64,000 bases of DNA from Rhizobium sp. ZPR4 (GTDB lineage Bacteria; Pseudomonadota; Alphaproteobacteria; Rhizobiales; Rhizobiaceae), in assembly GCF_040215725.1 (NCBI RefSeq), contig NZ_CP157968.1, forward strand, positions 558,001 to 622,000, in the 5' to 3' direction. Below, piece after piece: positions 53,401-62,230 of the stretch (the first letter of the stretch is position 1; each line of letters opens with the position of its first letter). Both the position numbers and the translations under genes were made by a program. The notes beneath the pieces were generated by a model. That model was given only the letters and a program-made list of their open reading frames with translations. It searched no databases and had not been told where the DNA came from.

Positions 53401-54111
53401 TCAGGCCGAGAGCTTGAACGCGCCGGTTTTCGCCTGTTCGGTATAGGGCAGAATGCGGCGCAGAACCTCCTGAGCAAACGTCTGAGCGTTCTGCTGCGCC
53501 TTGTCGAGATTGCTCACCGTTTCTGGATCGATCGAATAAAGGGTCTGGCCGTAGCCGAAGACTTCGCGATAGGCGGCGCGCTCGATGATGGGTGTGGACA
53601 GCACATGGACGCGGCGGCTCGACAGCAGCTCTTTTACAGAGTGCAGTGCGCGCGTGGTGACCATCGGGTTGACGCGTGTCAAAACCACCGAATGCGGGAT
53701 GCGGATATCGGCCCGATCCTCCAGATACTGCAGAAGCTCGATGACGTTGGTGGCGCCCTCCGCATCCATGGCCGAACCTTGCACGGGAATGAGCACATAA
53801 TTCGAATAGCCGAGTGCCTGTGCAAGAAGCGGACTGCGGGCGCCGGGCAGGTCTATGAGCAGGAAATCGACCTCGTCGCGAAGCTTGCGCGCATGCTGGC
53901 CGAGATTGGCCGCCGTCACGTAGGGAATGACGGAAAGCGAAGAAGGTGCTCTTTCGCCCAGCCGCTCATGCCATTTGGATATCCACAATTGCGGGTCGGC
54001 ATCGAGGATGGCTACCGAAAAGCCCATCCGTGCGAGTTCACAAGCGACGATGACGACGGCAGTGGTCTTGCCAGCGCCGCCCTTGGTGTTGGCAAAGGTC
54101 AAAACGGCCAT
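53401..54111 (-). CDS. Orphan ParA-family ATPase
   Basis: 236 residues from ATG 54111 (CAGGAAG upstream). Deviant Walker A TKGGAGKTTA at about residue 9-18, switch I DADPQLWISKW, Walker B FLLIDLPGARSP. The signature Lys and Asp needed for ATP-dependent DNA-associated patterning are present. No ParB gene is next to it. Related proteins position chromosomes, plasmids, or protein clusters such as chemoreceptor arrays. The chemotaxis operon lies 1.4 kb away with one gene between, so a clustering role is possible but only circumstantial. Confidence 0.85.
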   Translation of the reverse strand: MAVLTFANTKGGAGKTTAVVIVACELARMGFSVAILDADPQLWISKWHERLGERAPSSLSVIPYVTAANLGQHARKLRDEVDFLLIDLPGARSPLLAQALGYSNYVLIPVQGSAMDAEGATNVIELLQYLEDRADIRIPHSVVLTRVNPMVTTRALHSVKELLSSRRVHVLSTPIIERAAYREVFGYGQTLYSIDPETVSNLDKAQQNAQTFAQEVLRRILPYTEQAKTGAFKLSA

Positions 54112-54412
54112 GGGAGCTTCCTGGGCTGATCGGATGGACAACGCAATGGGGCAGGCGGGCAGCTGTCATGGCTTGGGCAAATCGTTACCCATCTATGGTT
54201 AACAAACCCTTTTGGATGAGGCCCAATCCGTCAACTCCTTCTACCGGATCAAGCGGCTGTAAGCGCTTCGAGGTGTCGCTTCGTCCGTATTTTTCCGGTT
54301 AGGCGATTTGCCATATTCTGTCGTCGATCAGTGGGAGCTGCCGCGCCATATAGCTTGGCTATGGAAGAAGGCTCGCAAAATGCGAGCCCTCCATTTCGGA
54401 ATGAACGAAGGA

Positions 54413-55294
54413 TCAGTTATTCAAGAAATCCGGCGTAATGCGATCAAGTTGCTGCAGTTGCATGATGCCGCGATTGCGATCGACTGCTGACTCCGGAACC
54501 CTTCTCGGCCCGACGGGAGTCGACTTACCGGCATCGTTCTTTGATGGCAGATTTAGAATATTCGGCGATTTAAGAATATAAGGAGAAGTGCCCTGAAGCT
54601 CTTTTCCCGGCGGCAGGGTGTGGCTTTCCGGAATAGGGGCGACCACGATGACCTTTGTTGGCTTCGGCGTTTTCGGCAGCTCTGAAAAGGTGAAATCAAT
54701 CGTCTCTATGGTCGTTCTGGCATGAGATATGCCGCCGGTCGCGATCCATTTCCCGTCGGCGAAGTCAGCGCCCACACCCGCGCCCGTGGTGACGGTCACT
54801 CTCACGGAATAGCTGAAACTATTCATTTGGCGCTCGGTGTGATGCGAAACTTGAGACACCCAATCACGCAATCTGAAGTCTTTTACGTCGACGTGTACAT
54901 CCTTGTAGCTCTCTTTTCTCGCGCATGCCTTTGAACGTTTCTCAAGCACGAAGACGCTATATTCGACCTTACCGTTTCGATAGGCTTCACGCGAAGCGCT
55001 GGCATTTGCAGAGTATAGAAGCTTGTCGACGCCTGCCGGTGCTATCCATTTCAATGGATCGACGTTGGCGTCGTCGTTTGCTGTCACATTTTGAGTAATC
55101 GCATAAGTCGATGTCCAATTGGAGAAGTCAAAGCCGCCCTGGCTCTTGTTCTCTTTAAATACGGTCAAGATCTCGCACTCAACGATGTCAGCCAGCTTGT
55201 TTATACTTTCTGGCTGAGCGTCGGGCATGCGGGGTAATGTGTTGCATCCGGCTAGGCCGGTTAAGGTGGAAAGAATTATTACTTTGGTCTTCAT
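54413..55294 (-). CDS. Putative lipoprotein, hypothetical
   Basis: 293 residues. The lipobox LTGLAGC at residues 11-17 (Cys17 would be acylated) marks a periplasmic lipoprotein. The body has conserved-looking strands (DFSNWTSTYAITQNV, FSYSVRVTVTTGAGVGADF) and a proline/threonine-rich tail. I recognise no family. The region is less GC-rich than its neighbours. It stands alone between the ParA-like gene and the chemotaxis operon. Confidence 0.6.
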   Translation of the reverse strand: MKTKVIILSTLTGLAGCNTLPRMPDAQPESINKLADIVECEILTVFKENKSQGGFDFSNWTSTYAITQNVTANDDANVDPLKWIAPAGVDKLLYSANASASREAYRNGKVEYSVFVLEKRSKACARKESYKDVHVDVKDFRLRDWVSQVSHHTERQMNSFSYSVRVTVTTGAGVGADFADGKWIATGGISHARTTIETIDFTFSELPKTPKPTKVIVVAPIPESHTLPPGKELQGTSPYILKSPNILNLPSKNDAGKSTPVGPRRVPESAVDRNRGIMQLQQLDRITPDFLNN

Positions 55295-55483
55295 TGGATT
55301 CCCCTCTGTTTGTTACAAACAGAGCGTCGTCGCACAAAGATATTCTGTCCAGTAAATAATAAACCTTATCGTGTTTTTCACTGAGTGCAAATAAACGCAT
55401 GCGTTGCTGGAAGGCGGGTATTCTGCAAGATCCCTTCTGCTAGTTCCAGATGGGAGCAGCCGAAGAGATAGCAGGCAACATCA

Positions 55484-56566
55484 TCAATGCCGTTTATCAG
55501 CCGCCAGGATTTCGCGGGCGATCTGATCCAGCCCGACGGTTCTGTCGACACCGCCATGGGCGATCGCTTCCTTCGGCATGCCGAAGACGACGGAGCTTTC
55601 CTCATCCTGTGCAACGGTGAAGGCGCCGGCATCGTGCATTTCCTTCATGCCGCGTGCACCGTCGTCACCCATGCCGGTCATGATGACGCCCATGGCGTTT
55701 CCCGCTGCCGAGCGCGCCGCCGAGCGGAAGAGTACGTCGACGGAGGGTCGATGCCGTGAAACGAGGGGGCCGTCCTTGATCGCGACGACATAGCGAGCGC
55801 CCTGTCGTTCCAGCAGCATGTGCTTGCCGCCGGGGGCGATCAGCACATGGCCGCGCAAGACCGCATCGCCATGTTCGGCCTCTTTCACCTCAACTTCGCA
55901 AAGGCTGTTGAGACGCTTGGCGAAAGCCGCCGTGAATTTTTCCGGCATGTGCTGCACGATGACCATGCCGGGCGTATTGGCCGGAAGCGCCACGAGCATT
56001 TCGCGCAGGGCTTCCGTGCCGCCCGTGGAGGCTCCAACGCAGACGATCATCTCCGTCGTCTTGGCCATGGCTCTGCCGCTTGGCGGCGGCAGAACTGCGT
56101 CGGCGGTCAGCTTGGCCGTCGGCTCGGCTGGAGTGACGATCCGGCGGCGAGTGCCGCCGAGCCGTGCTGCAGCGGCACCCTTGACCGCTTCGCGGATCAT
56201 GTCAGCCGTTTCCGCCAGATGGTCGGCGGCGGCGATCTTGGGCTTGAGGATGATATCGACGGCGCCGGCCTCCAGCGCCTGCATCAAGGTTTCCGAACCT
56301 GCTTCGGTGAGTGAGGAGCACATGACGACCGGGATCGGCCGTTGTGCCATCAGTTTGCGCAGGAAGGTGATGCCATCCATGCGCGGCATTTCGACATCGA
56401 GAGTAATGACATCAGGGATTTCTTCCTGGATCTTCTTTGCTGCCATGAAGGGGTCTGACGCGACGCCCATGACCTCGATATCCGGATCGGCCGACAGCAC
56501 CTGCGTCATGACCTGCCGGACACTGGCGGAATCGTCGACGATGAGCACGCGGATCTTCCTGGCCAT
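55484..56566 (-). CDS. cheB: CheB, chemoreceptor methylesterase/glutaminase
   Basis: 360 residues from ATG 56566. The N-terminal receiver has Asp11/Asp12 and phospho-acceptor Asp57 ([13 protein letters not shown]), then a linker, and the C-terminal methylesterase with Ser in [11 protein letters not shown], His in [12 protein letters not shown] and Asp in [11 protein letters not shown]. It removes methyl groups from receptors when phosphorylated by CheA. It is the last gene of the operon and follows cheR by five bases. Confidence 0.95.
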   Translation of the reverse strand: MARKIRVLIVDDSASVRQVMTQVLSADPDIEVMGVASDPFMAAKKIQEEIPDVITLDVEMPRMDGITFLRKLMAQRPIPVVMCSSLTEAGSETLMQALEAGAVDIILKPKIAAADHLAETADMIREAVKGAAAARLGGTRRRIVTPAEPTAKLTADAVLPPPSGRAMAKTTEMIVCVGASTGGTEALREMLVALPANTPGMVIVQHMPEKFTAAFAKRLNSLCEVEVKEAEHGDAVLRGHVLIAPGGKHMLLERQGARYVVAIKDGPLVSRHRPSVDVLFRSAARSAAGNAMGVIMTGMGDDGARGMKEMHDAGAFTVAQDEESSVVFGMPKEAIAHGGVDRTVGLDQIAREILAADKRH

Positions 56567-56571
56567 ACGCG

Positions 56572-57435
56572 TCAGACCTTTCTGAAGACCGTGTTGGCGA
56601 CCTGCTTGACCGGCAGATTGAGCCCGCTGATCGTCTCGGAATGGCCGACATAGAGGAAGCCGCCTGTCACCAGTTTCTCGCAAAGCCTGGAGAGAACCTT
56701 CTCCTGCGTCGGCTTGTCGAAATAGATCAGAACGTTGCGGCAGAAGACGATATGAACCTTGTCGCCGATCTCATAGGCGCGATCCATGAGATTGAGGCGG
56801 CCAAAGCCGATCCTTGAGCGCAGCTTGGGATGAATGCGAACTTCGCCGCGCTCGGGGTCGCGCGCTTCCATGACGTAGCGCAAACGCCGCGGCCGATCGA
56901 CGGGGTCGATCATCCCGGCGGGATAGACACCCCTGCGCGCCGCCCGAAGAACATCGGTCGACAGATCCGTGGCAAGGATGCTGTATTCAGGGGTGCCGTG
57001 GGCGTCGCGATAATCTTCCATGACCATGGCGATCGTGTAGGGCTCCGCGCCGATGGAGCAGGCGGCACTCCAGATCCTAAGGCGGCCGTGTCCCGCAGCG
57101 AGAAGCTCGGGTACGGCAGAGTTCTCGAGATGTTCGAAATGCTTCGGCTCGCGAAAGAAGTCCGTCTTGTTGGTCGTGACCGCATCGATCAGGTGGATCG
57201 CTTCGCGATCGATGCCGCCGCGCTTGAACAGATAGTCGCAGTAATCGTCGAGGTCGCCGATTCCGGTCGCCCGCAGCCGGCGGCGCAATCGCCCTTCCAG
57301 CATCGTCCGTTTGCCCGGAGGCATCTTGATGCCGCTATAGTCATAGATATATCGGGCGAGCTGATCGAAGTTCCGCCGGCTCAGCCCATTGTCTCCGTAG
57401 TCTCTTACATCCTGCAACGCCACTTTACGTCCCAC
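56572..57435 (-). CDS. cheR: CheR, chemoreceptor methyltransferase
   Basis: 287 residues from a GTG start that follows directly on the cheW stop. Two domains: an N-terminal helical part (about 15-90, with [15 protein letters not shown]) and a SAM-binding part with [30 protein letters not shown] and [15 protein letters not shown]. The usual Gly-Glu-Glu-Pro-Tyr of motif I is Gly-Ala-Glu-Pro-Tyr, a notable change. It adds methyl groups to receptor glutamates. Confidence 0.94.
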   Translation of the reverse strand: MGRKVALQDVRDYGDNGLSRRNFDQLARYIYDYSGIKMPPGKRTMLEGRLRRRLRATGIGDLDDYCDYLFKRGGIDREAIHLIDAVTTNKTDFFREPKHFEHLENSAVPELLAAGHGRLRIWSAACSIGAEPYTIAMVMEDYRDAHGTPEYSILATDLSTDVLRAARRGVYPAGMIDPVDRPRRLRYVMEARDPERGEVRIHPKLRSRIGFGRLNLMDRAYEIGDKVHIVFCRNVLIYFDKPTQEKVLSRLCEKLVTGGFLYVGHSETISGLNLPVKQVANTVFRKV

Positions 57436-57945
57436 TCAAACAGCGGCCAATTCGGAGGCTCTCAGGCCCGTCCCCACGTCCATCAGCGACACCTTGTCGG
57501 TCGATGAGAAGAGCTTTGCGAGATCGATGATGACAACGAACCCGCCATCGCGGCGCACGACGCCGGCAATGTATTCGGATGGCCAGCGCACCCCGATATC
57601 GGGGGCGCTTTCGATCGATTCATGCTTGAAGGATGTGACCTCGAAAACGCGATCGGCGACGAGACCGAGGGTCAGGATCTTTTCGGCGGTCGGGATGTCG
57701 ATCACAAGGATCCGCGTATGCGGCGTCTTCGTCGTGGCCGACATGCCCAGGCGCAGACGCAGATCGATGACCGGCACGCCCTGGCCGCGCACATCACGCA
57801 GGCCGAGCAGATAGTCCGGCCCGTGCGGAATGCGAAAGGCGTCCTGATGGTCCAGGATTTCCCGGACCACCGTGACGGGCACGGCAAAGCATTCGTCGCC
57901 GAGACCGAACGTCACATATTGCGCTTCGGTGCTGGTTGCAGCCAT
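57436..57945 (-). CDS. cheW: CheW-type coupling protein, second copy
   Basis: 169 residues. CheW core: YVTFGLGDECFAVPVTVVREIL, then RDVRGQGVPVIDLRLRLGM, then TRILVIDIPTAEKILTLGLVAD, and IIDLAKLFSS near the end. It links receptors to CheA. It abuts cheR and the downstream receptor gene with no gaps. It differs clearly from the other CheW of the operon (61718-62230), so the two may partner different receptors. Confidence 0.94.
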   Translation of the reverse strand: MAATSTEAQYVTFGLGDECFAVPVTVVREILDHQDAFRIPHGPDYLLGLRDVRGQGVPVIDLRLRLGMSATTKTPHTRILVIDIPTAEKILTLGLVADRVFEVTSFKHESIESAPDIGVRWPSEYIAGVVRRDGGFVVIIDLAKLFSSTDKVSLMDVGTGLRASELAAV

Positions 57946-59775
57946 TTACGCGCTCTCCCTGAAGTCGTTGTCATCCGCATCGGGCCCACCCATGGACATG
58001 TCGAGGGTAAAACCCTTGAGGCGGGCCTGCTGTGCAGTGACGCTGTTGTCGGTGCGCGCCGCCGGAGCTCGGGTAGCTGGCGCCTTGACGGCAGGTTTGG
58101 TCTTGACCGGGTTGGCTGCATGATGGACCGGGCTATGGGCGGCCTGGGCCTTGCGGGCATTGGCCTGATCGACGCGGAAGAAGGCGATGGAGGCTTGCAG
58201 CTCCTCAGCCTGGGCGGCTAGTTCTTCCGAAGTTGCCGACATCTCTTCGGATGCGCCGGCATTCTGCTGCGTCACCTTGTCGAGCTGCTGGATCGCCTCG
58301 TTGATCTGTGAGGCACCGATATCCTGCTCTCGGCAGGCAGCCGAGATCTCGGCCACCAGCTCGGCTGTTTTGCGGATGTCGGGAACGAGGCGCGAAAGCA
58401 TGTCGCCGGCCTCGGTCGCGACCGTGACGGTTTCGCCCGAGAGGCTAGAGATCTCGGCTGCTGCCGCCTGGCTGCGTTCGGCCAGCTTGCGCACTTCGGA
58501 GGCGACGACGGCAAAGCCGCGGCCATGCTCGCCGGCACGTGCCGCCTCGACGGCGGCGTTCAAGGCAAGCAGATCGGTCTGACGGGCGATCTCCTGCACG
58601 ATCGAGATCTTCTCGGCGATGGTGCGCATGGCGTTGACGGCACGATCGACAGCCTGGCCGCTGATCTCGGCATCCTTGGCCGACTGACGGGCGATCTTTT
58701 CGGTCTGGGCCGCATTGTCGGCATTCTGCTTGATATTGGCGGCCATCTCTTCCATCGAGGCAGAGGCTTCTTCGGCGGACGATGCCTGTTCGGTCGCGCC
58801 CTGCGACAGCTGCTCGGAGCCTGCAGACAGCTGCTGGCTGCCGGACGAGACGTTGTCGGAGGCCGACAGCGCATCGGCAACCACGCCGCGCAGCCGCTCG
58901 ACCATCGACTGCAGCGACATGCCAAGCGTATCCTTCTCCGACATCGGCTTCGGCTTCACCGTCAGGTCGCCATTGGCGATCTGGTCGGCGATCGTTGCGG
59001 TATTGCGCAGGTTGCTGGTCATGACGTTGATCGTGTTGACCAGATCCTTGATTTCGTCATTGGTCTTGATCTCGATATCCTGATCGAGATCGCCGATGGC
59101 AACACCTTCAGCGACAGCCTGGATTTTCTTCAGGCCTCGATTGATGCCGAGCGCGATCCAGATGGCGACGGCGGTCGACAGCACGAACATGACCGCGAGC
59201 GTCGTCAGCAGGAGATTTCGTGCAAAAGCATACTGGTCGTTGGTCGCAAGATCGGTCGCGTGCAGATCAGCGAGGATTGCTTTGTTGAGGCTCTCAAGGG
59301 CATCCTGGAGCAGGTCGCTTGCCTTGCGTCCCTCGCCCATGGAGAGGGCACCGGCCTTGCGGTTGCTTTCGTCGGTATTCTCAGTCGCAAGCTTCAGAAT
59401 CTGATCGTCGATCTGCTTCCAGGCCGGATACTGCTTGGAGAACTCGGCAACCTTATCTGAAATCGCCGGATCTTGCGCCAGCGTCCGGACGAGCTGATCG
59501 ATCGTCGCCTGTTTCTCGTGAACGGCGTCGATATAACCGCCGATCGCCTGCGGATCGGTGTTGAGGATGGCGTTCTTTTCGTTGCGGATGGCATCCAGCA
59601 CGGCGGTGGAGAGGTCACCGGAATTGCGCAGATTGTTGGCCGGTCCCTGAACGATGTCGGTGATGGCGGAATTGAGGGAGGACAGGCTCATGATTGCGAG
59701 GACCGACATGCCGGTCGACATGACGATCAGCAGGCCGAAGGCAAGGGCCAGTTTGAGTTTGATGGTGAAGCGCAT
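57946..59775 (-). CDS. Methyl-accepting chemotaxis protein, copy A
   Basis: 609 residues from ATG 59775 (CAGGAG upstream). Helix 1 about 8-30, a periplasmic four-helix-bundle-type sensor of about 160 residues, helix 2 about 190-212, HAMP with a repeat-like second part, then the signalling hairpin. The tip is [20 protein letters not shown]. The C-terminal tail [14 protein letters not shown] is shared with copy B, and there is no CheR-docking pentapeptide. A 638-base segment coding for the signalling domain is identical to copy B (see findings). Sensor regions differ, so ligands differ. Confidence 0.95.
   Translation of the reverse strand: MRFTIKLKLALAFGLLIVMSTGMSVLAIMSLSSLNSAITDIVQGPANNLRNSGDLSTAVLDAIRNEKNAILNTDPQAIGGYIDAVHEKQATIDQLVRTLAQDPAISDKVAEFSKQYPAWKQIDDQILKLATENTDESNRKAGALSMGEGRKASDLLQDALESLNKAILADLHATDLATNDQYAFARNLLLTTLAVMFVLSTAVAIWIALGINRGLKKIQAVAEGVAIGDLDQDIEIKTNDEIKDLVNTINVMTSNLRNTATIADQIANGDLTVKPKPMSEKDTLGMSLQSMVERLRGVVADALSASDNVSSGSQQLSAGSEQLSQGATEQASSAEEASASMEEMAANIKQNADNAAQTEKIARQSAKDAEISGQAVDRAVNAMRTIAEKISIVQEIARQTDLLALNAAVEAARAGEHGRGFAVVASEVRKLAERSQAAAAEISSLSGETVTVATEAGDMLSRLVPDIRKTAELVAEISAACREQDIGASQINEAIQQLDKVTQQNAGASEEMSATSEELAAQAEELQASIAFFRVDQANARKAQAAHSPVHHAANPVKTKPAVKAPATRAPAARTDNSVTAQQARLKGFTLDMSMGGPDADDNDFRESA
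58124..58761. repeat. 638-bp exact repeat, copy 1
   Basis: Bases 58124-58761 are identical, by reading both lines through, to 60161-60798 (offset 2037). Outside this block the two receptor genes diverge at once on the left (different bases at 58123 and 60160) and within a few bases on the right. The block encodes most of the cytoplasmic signalling domain. The exactness suggests recent gene conversion. Confidence 0.9.
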
Positions 59776-59920
59776 CTCTGAAAAGCTCCTGGAGATGAAG
59801 GGTTTGATATTTGAAATGTCAGACGGGGAGCCGTCTTGATGCGCGAAGACCGATACATTCACCCTTCCGCGAACCGGGACCGGTTCTTGAGGTCGGCGAT
59901 AGCATTTGCCGGCCTTTGGT

Positions 59921-59939
59921 CCGGCGCCTCCGGCGCCGG
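59921..59939. other. Hairpin between the two receptor genes
   Basis: CCGGCGCC-TCC-GGCGCCGG forms a perfect eight-base stem, 26-44 bases downstream of the copy B stop on the minus strand. No T run follows, so it may stabilise mRNA ends or limit read-through rather than be a classic terminator. A second palindrome, GAACCGG-GA-CCGGTTC, lies at 59871-59886. Confidence 0.45.
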
Positions 59940-59964
59940 TGTTTGTTGATGTCAGGCCAAGCGC

Positions 59965-61692
59965 TCAGGCGCTCTGGCGAAAATCATTGTCATCGGCATC
60001 CGGCCCACCCATGGACATGTCGAGGGTGAAGCCCTTGAGACGAGCCTGCTGTGCAGCGACGCTGTTGTCAGCGCGTGTAGCGGCGGGTCTAGCAGCCGGT
60101 GCCTTGCCGAGTGGTGGCTGCTTGGCCTTGGCCGAGCTGACGGCGTGATGGACAGGAGCGTGGACCGGGCTATGGGCGGCCTGGGCCTTGCGGGCATTGG
60201 CCTGATCGACGCGGAAGAAGGCGATGGAGGCTTGCAGCTCCTCAGCCTGGGCGGCTAGTTCTTCCGAAGTTGCCGACATCTCTTCGGATGCGCCGGCATT
60301 CTGCTGCGTCACCTTGTCGAGCTGCTGGATCGCCTCGTTGATCTGTGAGGCACCGATATCCTGCTCTCGGCAGGCAGCCGAGATCTCGGCCACCAGCTCG
60401 GCTGTTTTGCGGATGTCGGGAACGAGGCGCGAAAGCATGTCGCCGGCCTCGGTCGCGACCGTGACGGTTTCGCCCGAGAGGCTAGAGATCTCGGCTGCTG
60501 CCGCCTGGCTGCGTTCGGCCAGCTTGCGCACTTCGGAGGCGACGACGGCAAAGCCGCGGCCATGCTCGCCGGCACGTGCCGCCTCGACGGCGGCGTTCAA
60601 GGCAAGCAGATCGGTCTGACGGGCGATCTCCTGCACGATCGAGATCTTCTCGGCGATGGTGCGCATGGCGTTGACGGCACGATCGACAGCCTGGCCGCTG
60701 ATCTCGGCATCCTTGGCCGACTGACGGGCGATCTTTTCGGTCTGGGCCGCATTGTCGGCATTCTGCTTGATATTGGCGGCCATCTCTTCCATCGAGGCGG
60801 AAGCTTCTTCGGCGGAAGAAGCCTGTTCGGTCGCGCCCTGCGACAGCTGCTCGGAACCTGCAGACAGCTGCTGGCTGCCGGACGAGACGTTGTCGGAGGC
60901 CGAGAGCGCATCGGCAACCACGCCGCGCAGCCGCTCGATCATCGAGTTGACGTGGCCCAAAAGCTCGCCGATCTCGTCCCTGGTCGTGATTGCCGCGAAT
61001 TCGGTCAGATCGCCATCGGCGACGGTCTGGACGGTCTTAACTGCGCGGCTGATACCCTTGTTGATCGAGAGGATGATCCAGATTGCCGAAAGAAATGCAA
61101 GGATCGATGCCGTCGAGGCGATGACGATCAGGATCAAGCGTGCATTCGCATAGTCGTTGGCGGCATCCTGATCCGCCTGTTTCAGTCTCGCCCGTTCGGA
61201 ATCGAAGACCTGTGCAAGCACATTGTCGATTTTGGTGCTTATGTCGCGGGCATCCGTCGTTGAAATATGCAGCGCGCCGGCAGTATCTCCGGCAAGCATC
61301 ATGGCACGGATACGGTCGTCGGCATTGCGCCAATTGGCAGAGAGATCCTTGATCTGTGTCCAGAATGCCATGTCCTGAGCTGTGGTATTGGCCAGGATCT
61401 TTGCAAGGTCGGCGTCGAACTCCGCCCGTGCGGCGTCGCTCTTTGCAATATAGTCCTTGGTTTCATTGACCGATGCGGATGACAGCATGTTCTTTTGCTG
61501 CCGCAACTGCTGCAGGACGGCAATATCGAGATTCTGGGCGAGCCGTAGGCGTTCGGCCGGACCCGATAGCGTATCGGACCAATTGTCGTTGACCTGGCCG
61601 AGGGTCGTGATGCTGTAGACGGCCGTGCCAAGAAGCATGGCAATGACGACAGCAAACGTTAGTAGCAGTTTGAGCTTGATCGTAAAGCGCAT
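59965..61692 (-). CDS. Methyl-accepting chemotaxis protein, copy B
   Basis: 575 residues from ATG 61692 (AAGGAGG upstream). Helix 1 about 8-30, a sensor of about 160 residues, helix 2 about 190-212, HAMP, then the same signalling domain as copy A. Its sensor part is quite different from copy A (short repeats such as [18 protein letters not shown]), so it reads another signal. It sits 25 bases after cheW and before copy A. The 638-base exact block shared with copy A ends inside this gene. Confidence 0.95.
   Translation of the reverse strand: MRFTIKLKLLLTFAVVIAMLLGTAVYSITTLGQVNDNWSDTLSGPAERLRLAQNLDIAVLQQLRQQKNMLSSASVNETKDYIAKSDAARAEFDADLAKILANTTAQDMAFWTQIKDLSANWRNADDRIRAMMLAGDTAGALHISTTDARDISTKIDNVLAQVFDSERARLKQADQDAANDYANARLILIVIASTASILAFLSAIWIILSINKGISRAVKTVQTVADGDLTEFAAITTRDEIGELLGHVNSMIERLRGVVADALSASDNVSSGSQQLSAGSEQLSQGATEQASSAEEASASMEEMAANIKQNADNAAQTEKIARQSAKDAEISGQAVDRAVNAMRTIAEKISIVQEIARQTDLLALNAAVEAARAGEHGRGFAVVASEVRKLAERSQAAAAEISSLSGETVTVATEAGDMLSRLVPDIRKTAELVAEISAACREQDIGASQINEAIQQLDKVTQQNAGASEEMSATSEELAAQAEELQASIAFFRVDQANARKAQAAHSPVHAPVHHAVSSAKAKQPPLGKAPAARPAATRADNSVAAQQARLKGFTLDMSMGGPDADDNDFRQSA
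60161..60798. repeat. 638-bp exact repeat, copy 2
   Basis: Identical to 58124-58761, same orientation, inside the upstream receptor gene. See copy 1. Beyond 60798 the two genes show scattered differences (for example cagagg versus cggaag just past the edge), then lose similarity entirely in the sensor part. Confidence 0.9.
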
Positions 61693-61717
61693 CTGATGGC
61701 CTCCTTGTCCTTGAAAT

Positions 61718-62230
61718 TCATGCTGTTGCTCTGACCGCAACCGCCCGCTGCGACGAGAAGATCGCCTGGAGGTTCGGCAGGATGATAAATTCGCCGCCGC
61801 GTTTCACGAGGGCATGGATATAGTCGGTGCGCCAGCGCATGCCGATGACCGGCGGCGGTTCGCTCGCCGTCTGCGAAAGCTGCGTCACCTCGTGCACCTT
61901 GTCGGTGCGAATGCCGATCAGGGTCGTCTCGCCGTCCAGTTCGAGTTCGGTGACGACGATGCGGCTGTCGATGGTGACATTGGCCGCCTCCATGCCGAAG
62001 GCGATGCGGATATCGGCGAGCGGAATGACCTTGCCGCGGAAGTTGATCACGCTGCCGACGAAGGGCAGACTGCCGGGAACGCTGGTCTCCGGCAGAAGAT
62101 CGAGGATCTCCTGAACGACGACTGCTTCGATGGCAAAGGTCTCGCCATTGAGGCTGAAGGTGAGCACCGAAAGCTCGTCGGCGCCTTTCCAGATGGCGCG
62201 ATGGTCCGATTTTACGTCTGCTTCGATCAT
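61718..62230 (-). CDS. cheW: CheW-type coupling protein, first copy
   Basis: 170 residues. [22 protein letters not shown], then [37 protein letters not shown] and the closing [10 protein letters not shown]. Its start overlaps the cheA stop in ATGA, so the two are translated together. It feeds the signal from receptors to CheA. Confidence 0.94.
   Translation of the reverse strand: MIEADVKSDHRAIWKGADELSVLTFSLNGETFAIEAVVVQEILDLLPETSVPGSLPFVGSVINFRGKVIPLADIRIAFGMEAANVTIDSRIVVTELELDGETTLIGIRTDKVHEVTQLSQTASEPPPVIGMRWRTDYIHALVKRGGEFIILPNLQAIFSSQRAVAVRATA

Noticed and set aside
59921..59939. Rho-independent terminator between the receptor genes.
   Set aside because: The stem is perfect but no T run follows on either strand, and cheW, cheR and cheB lie beyond and probably need read-through.
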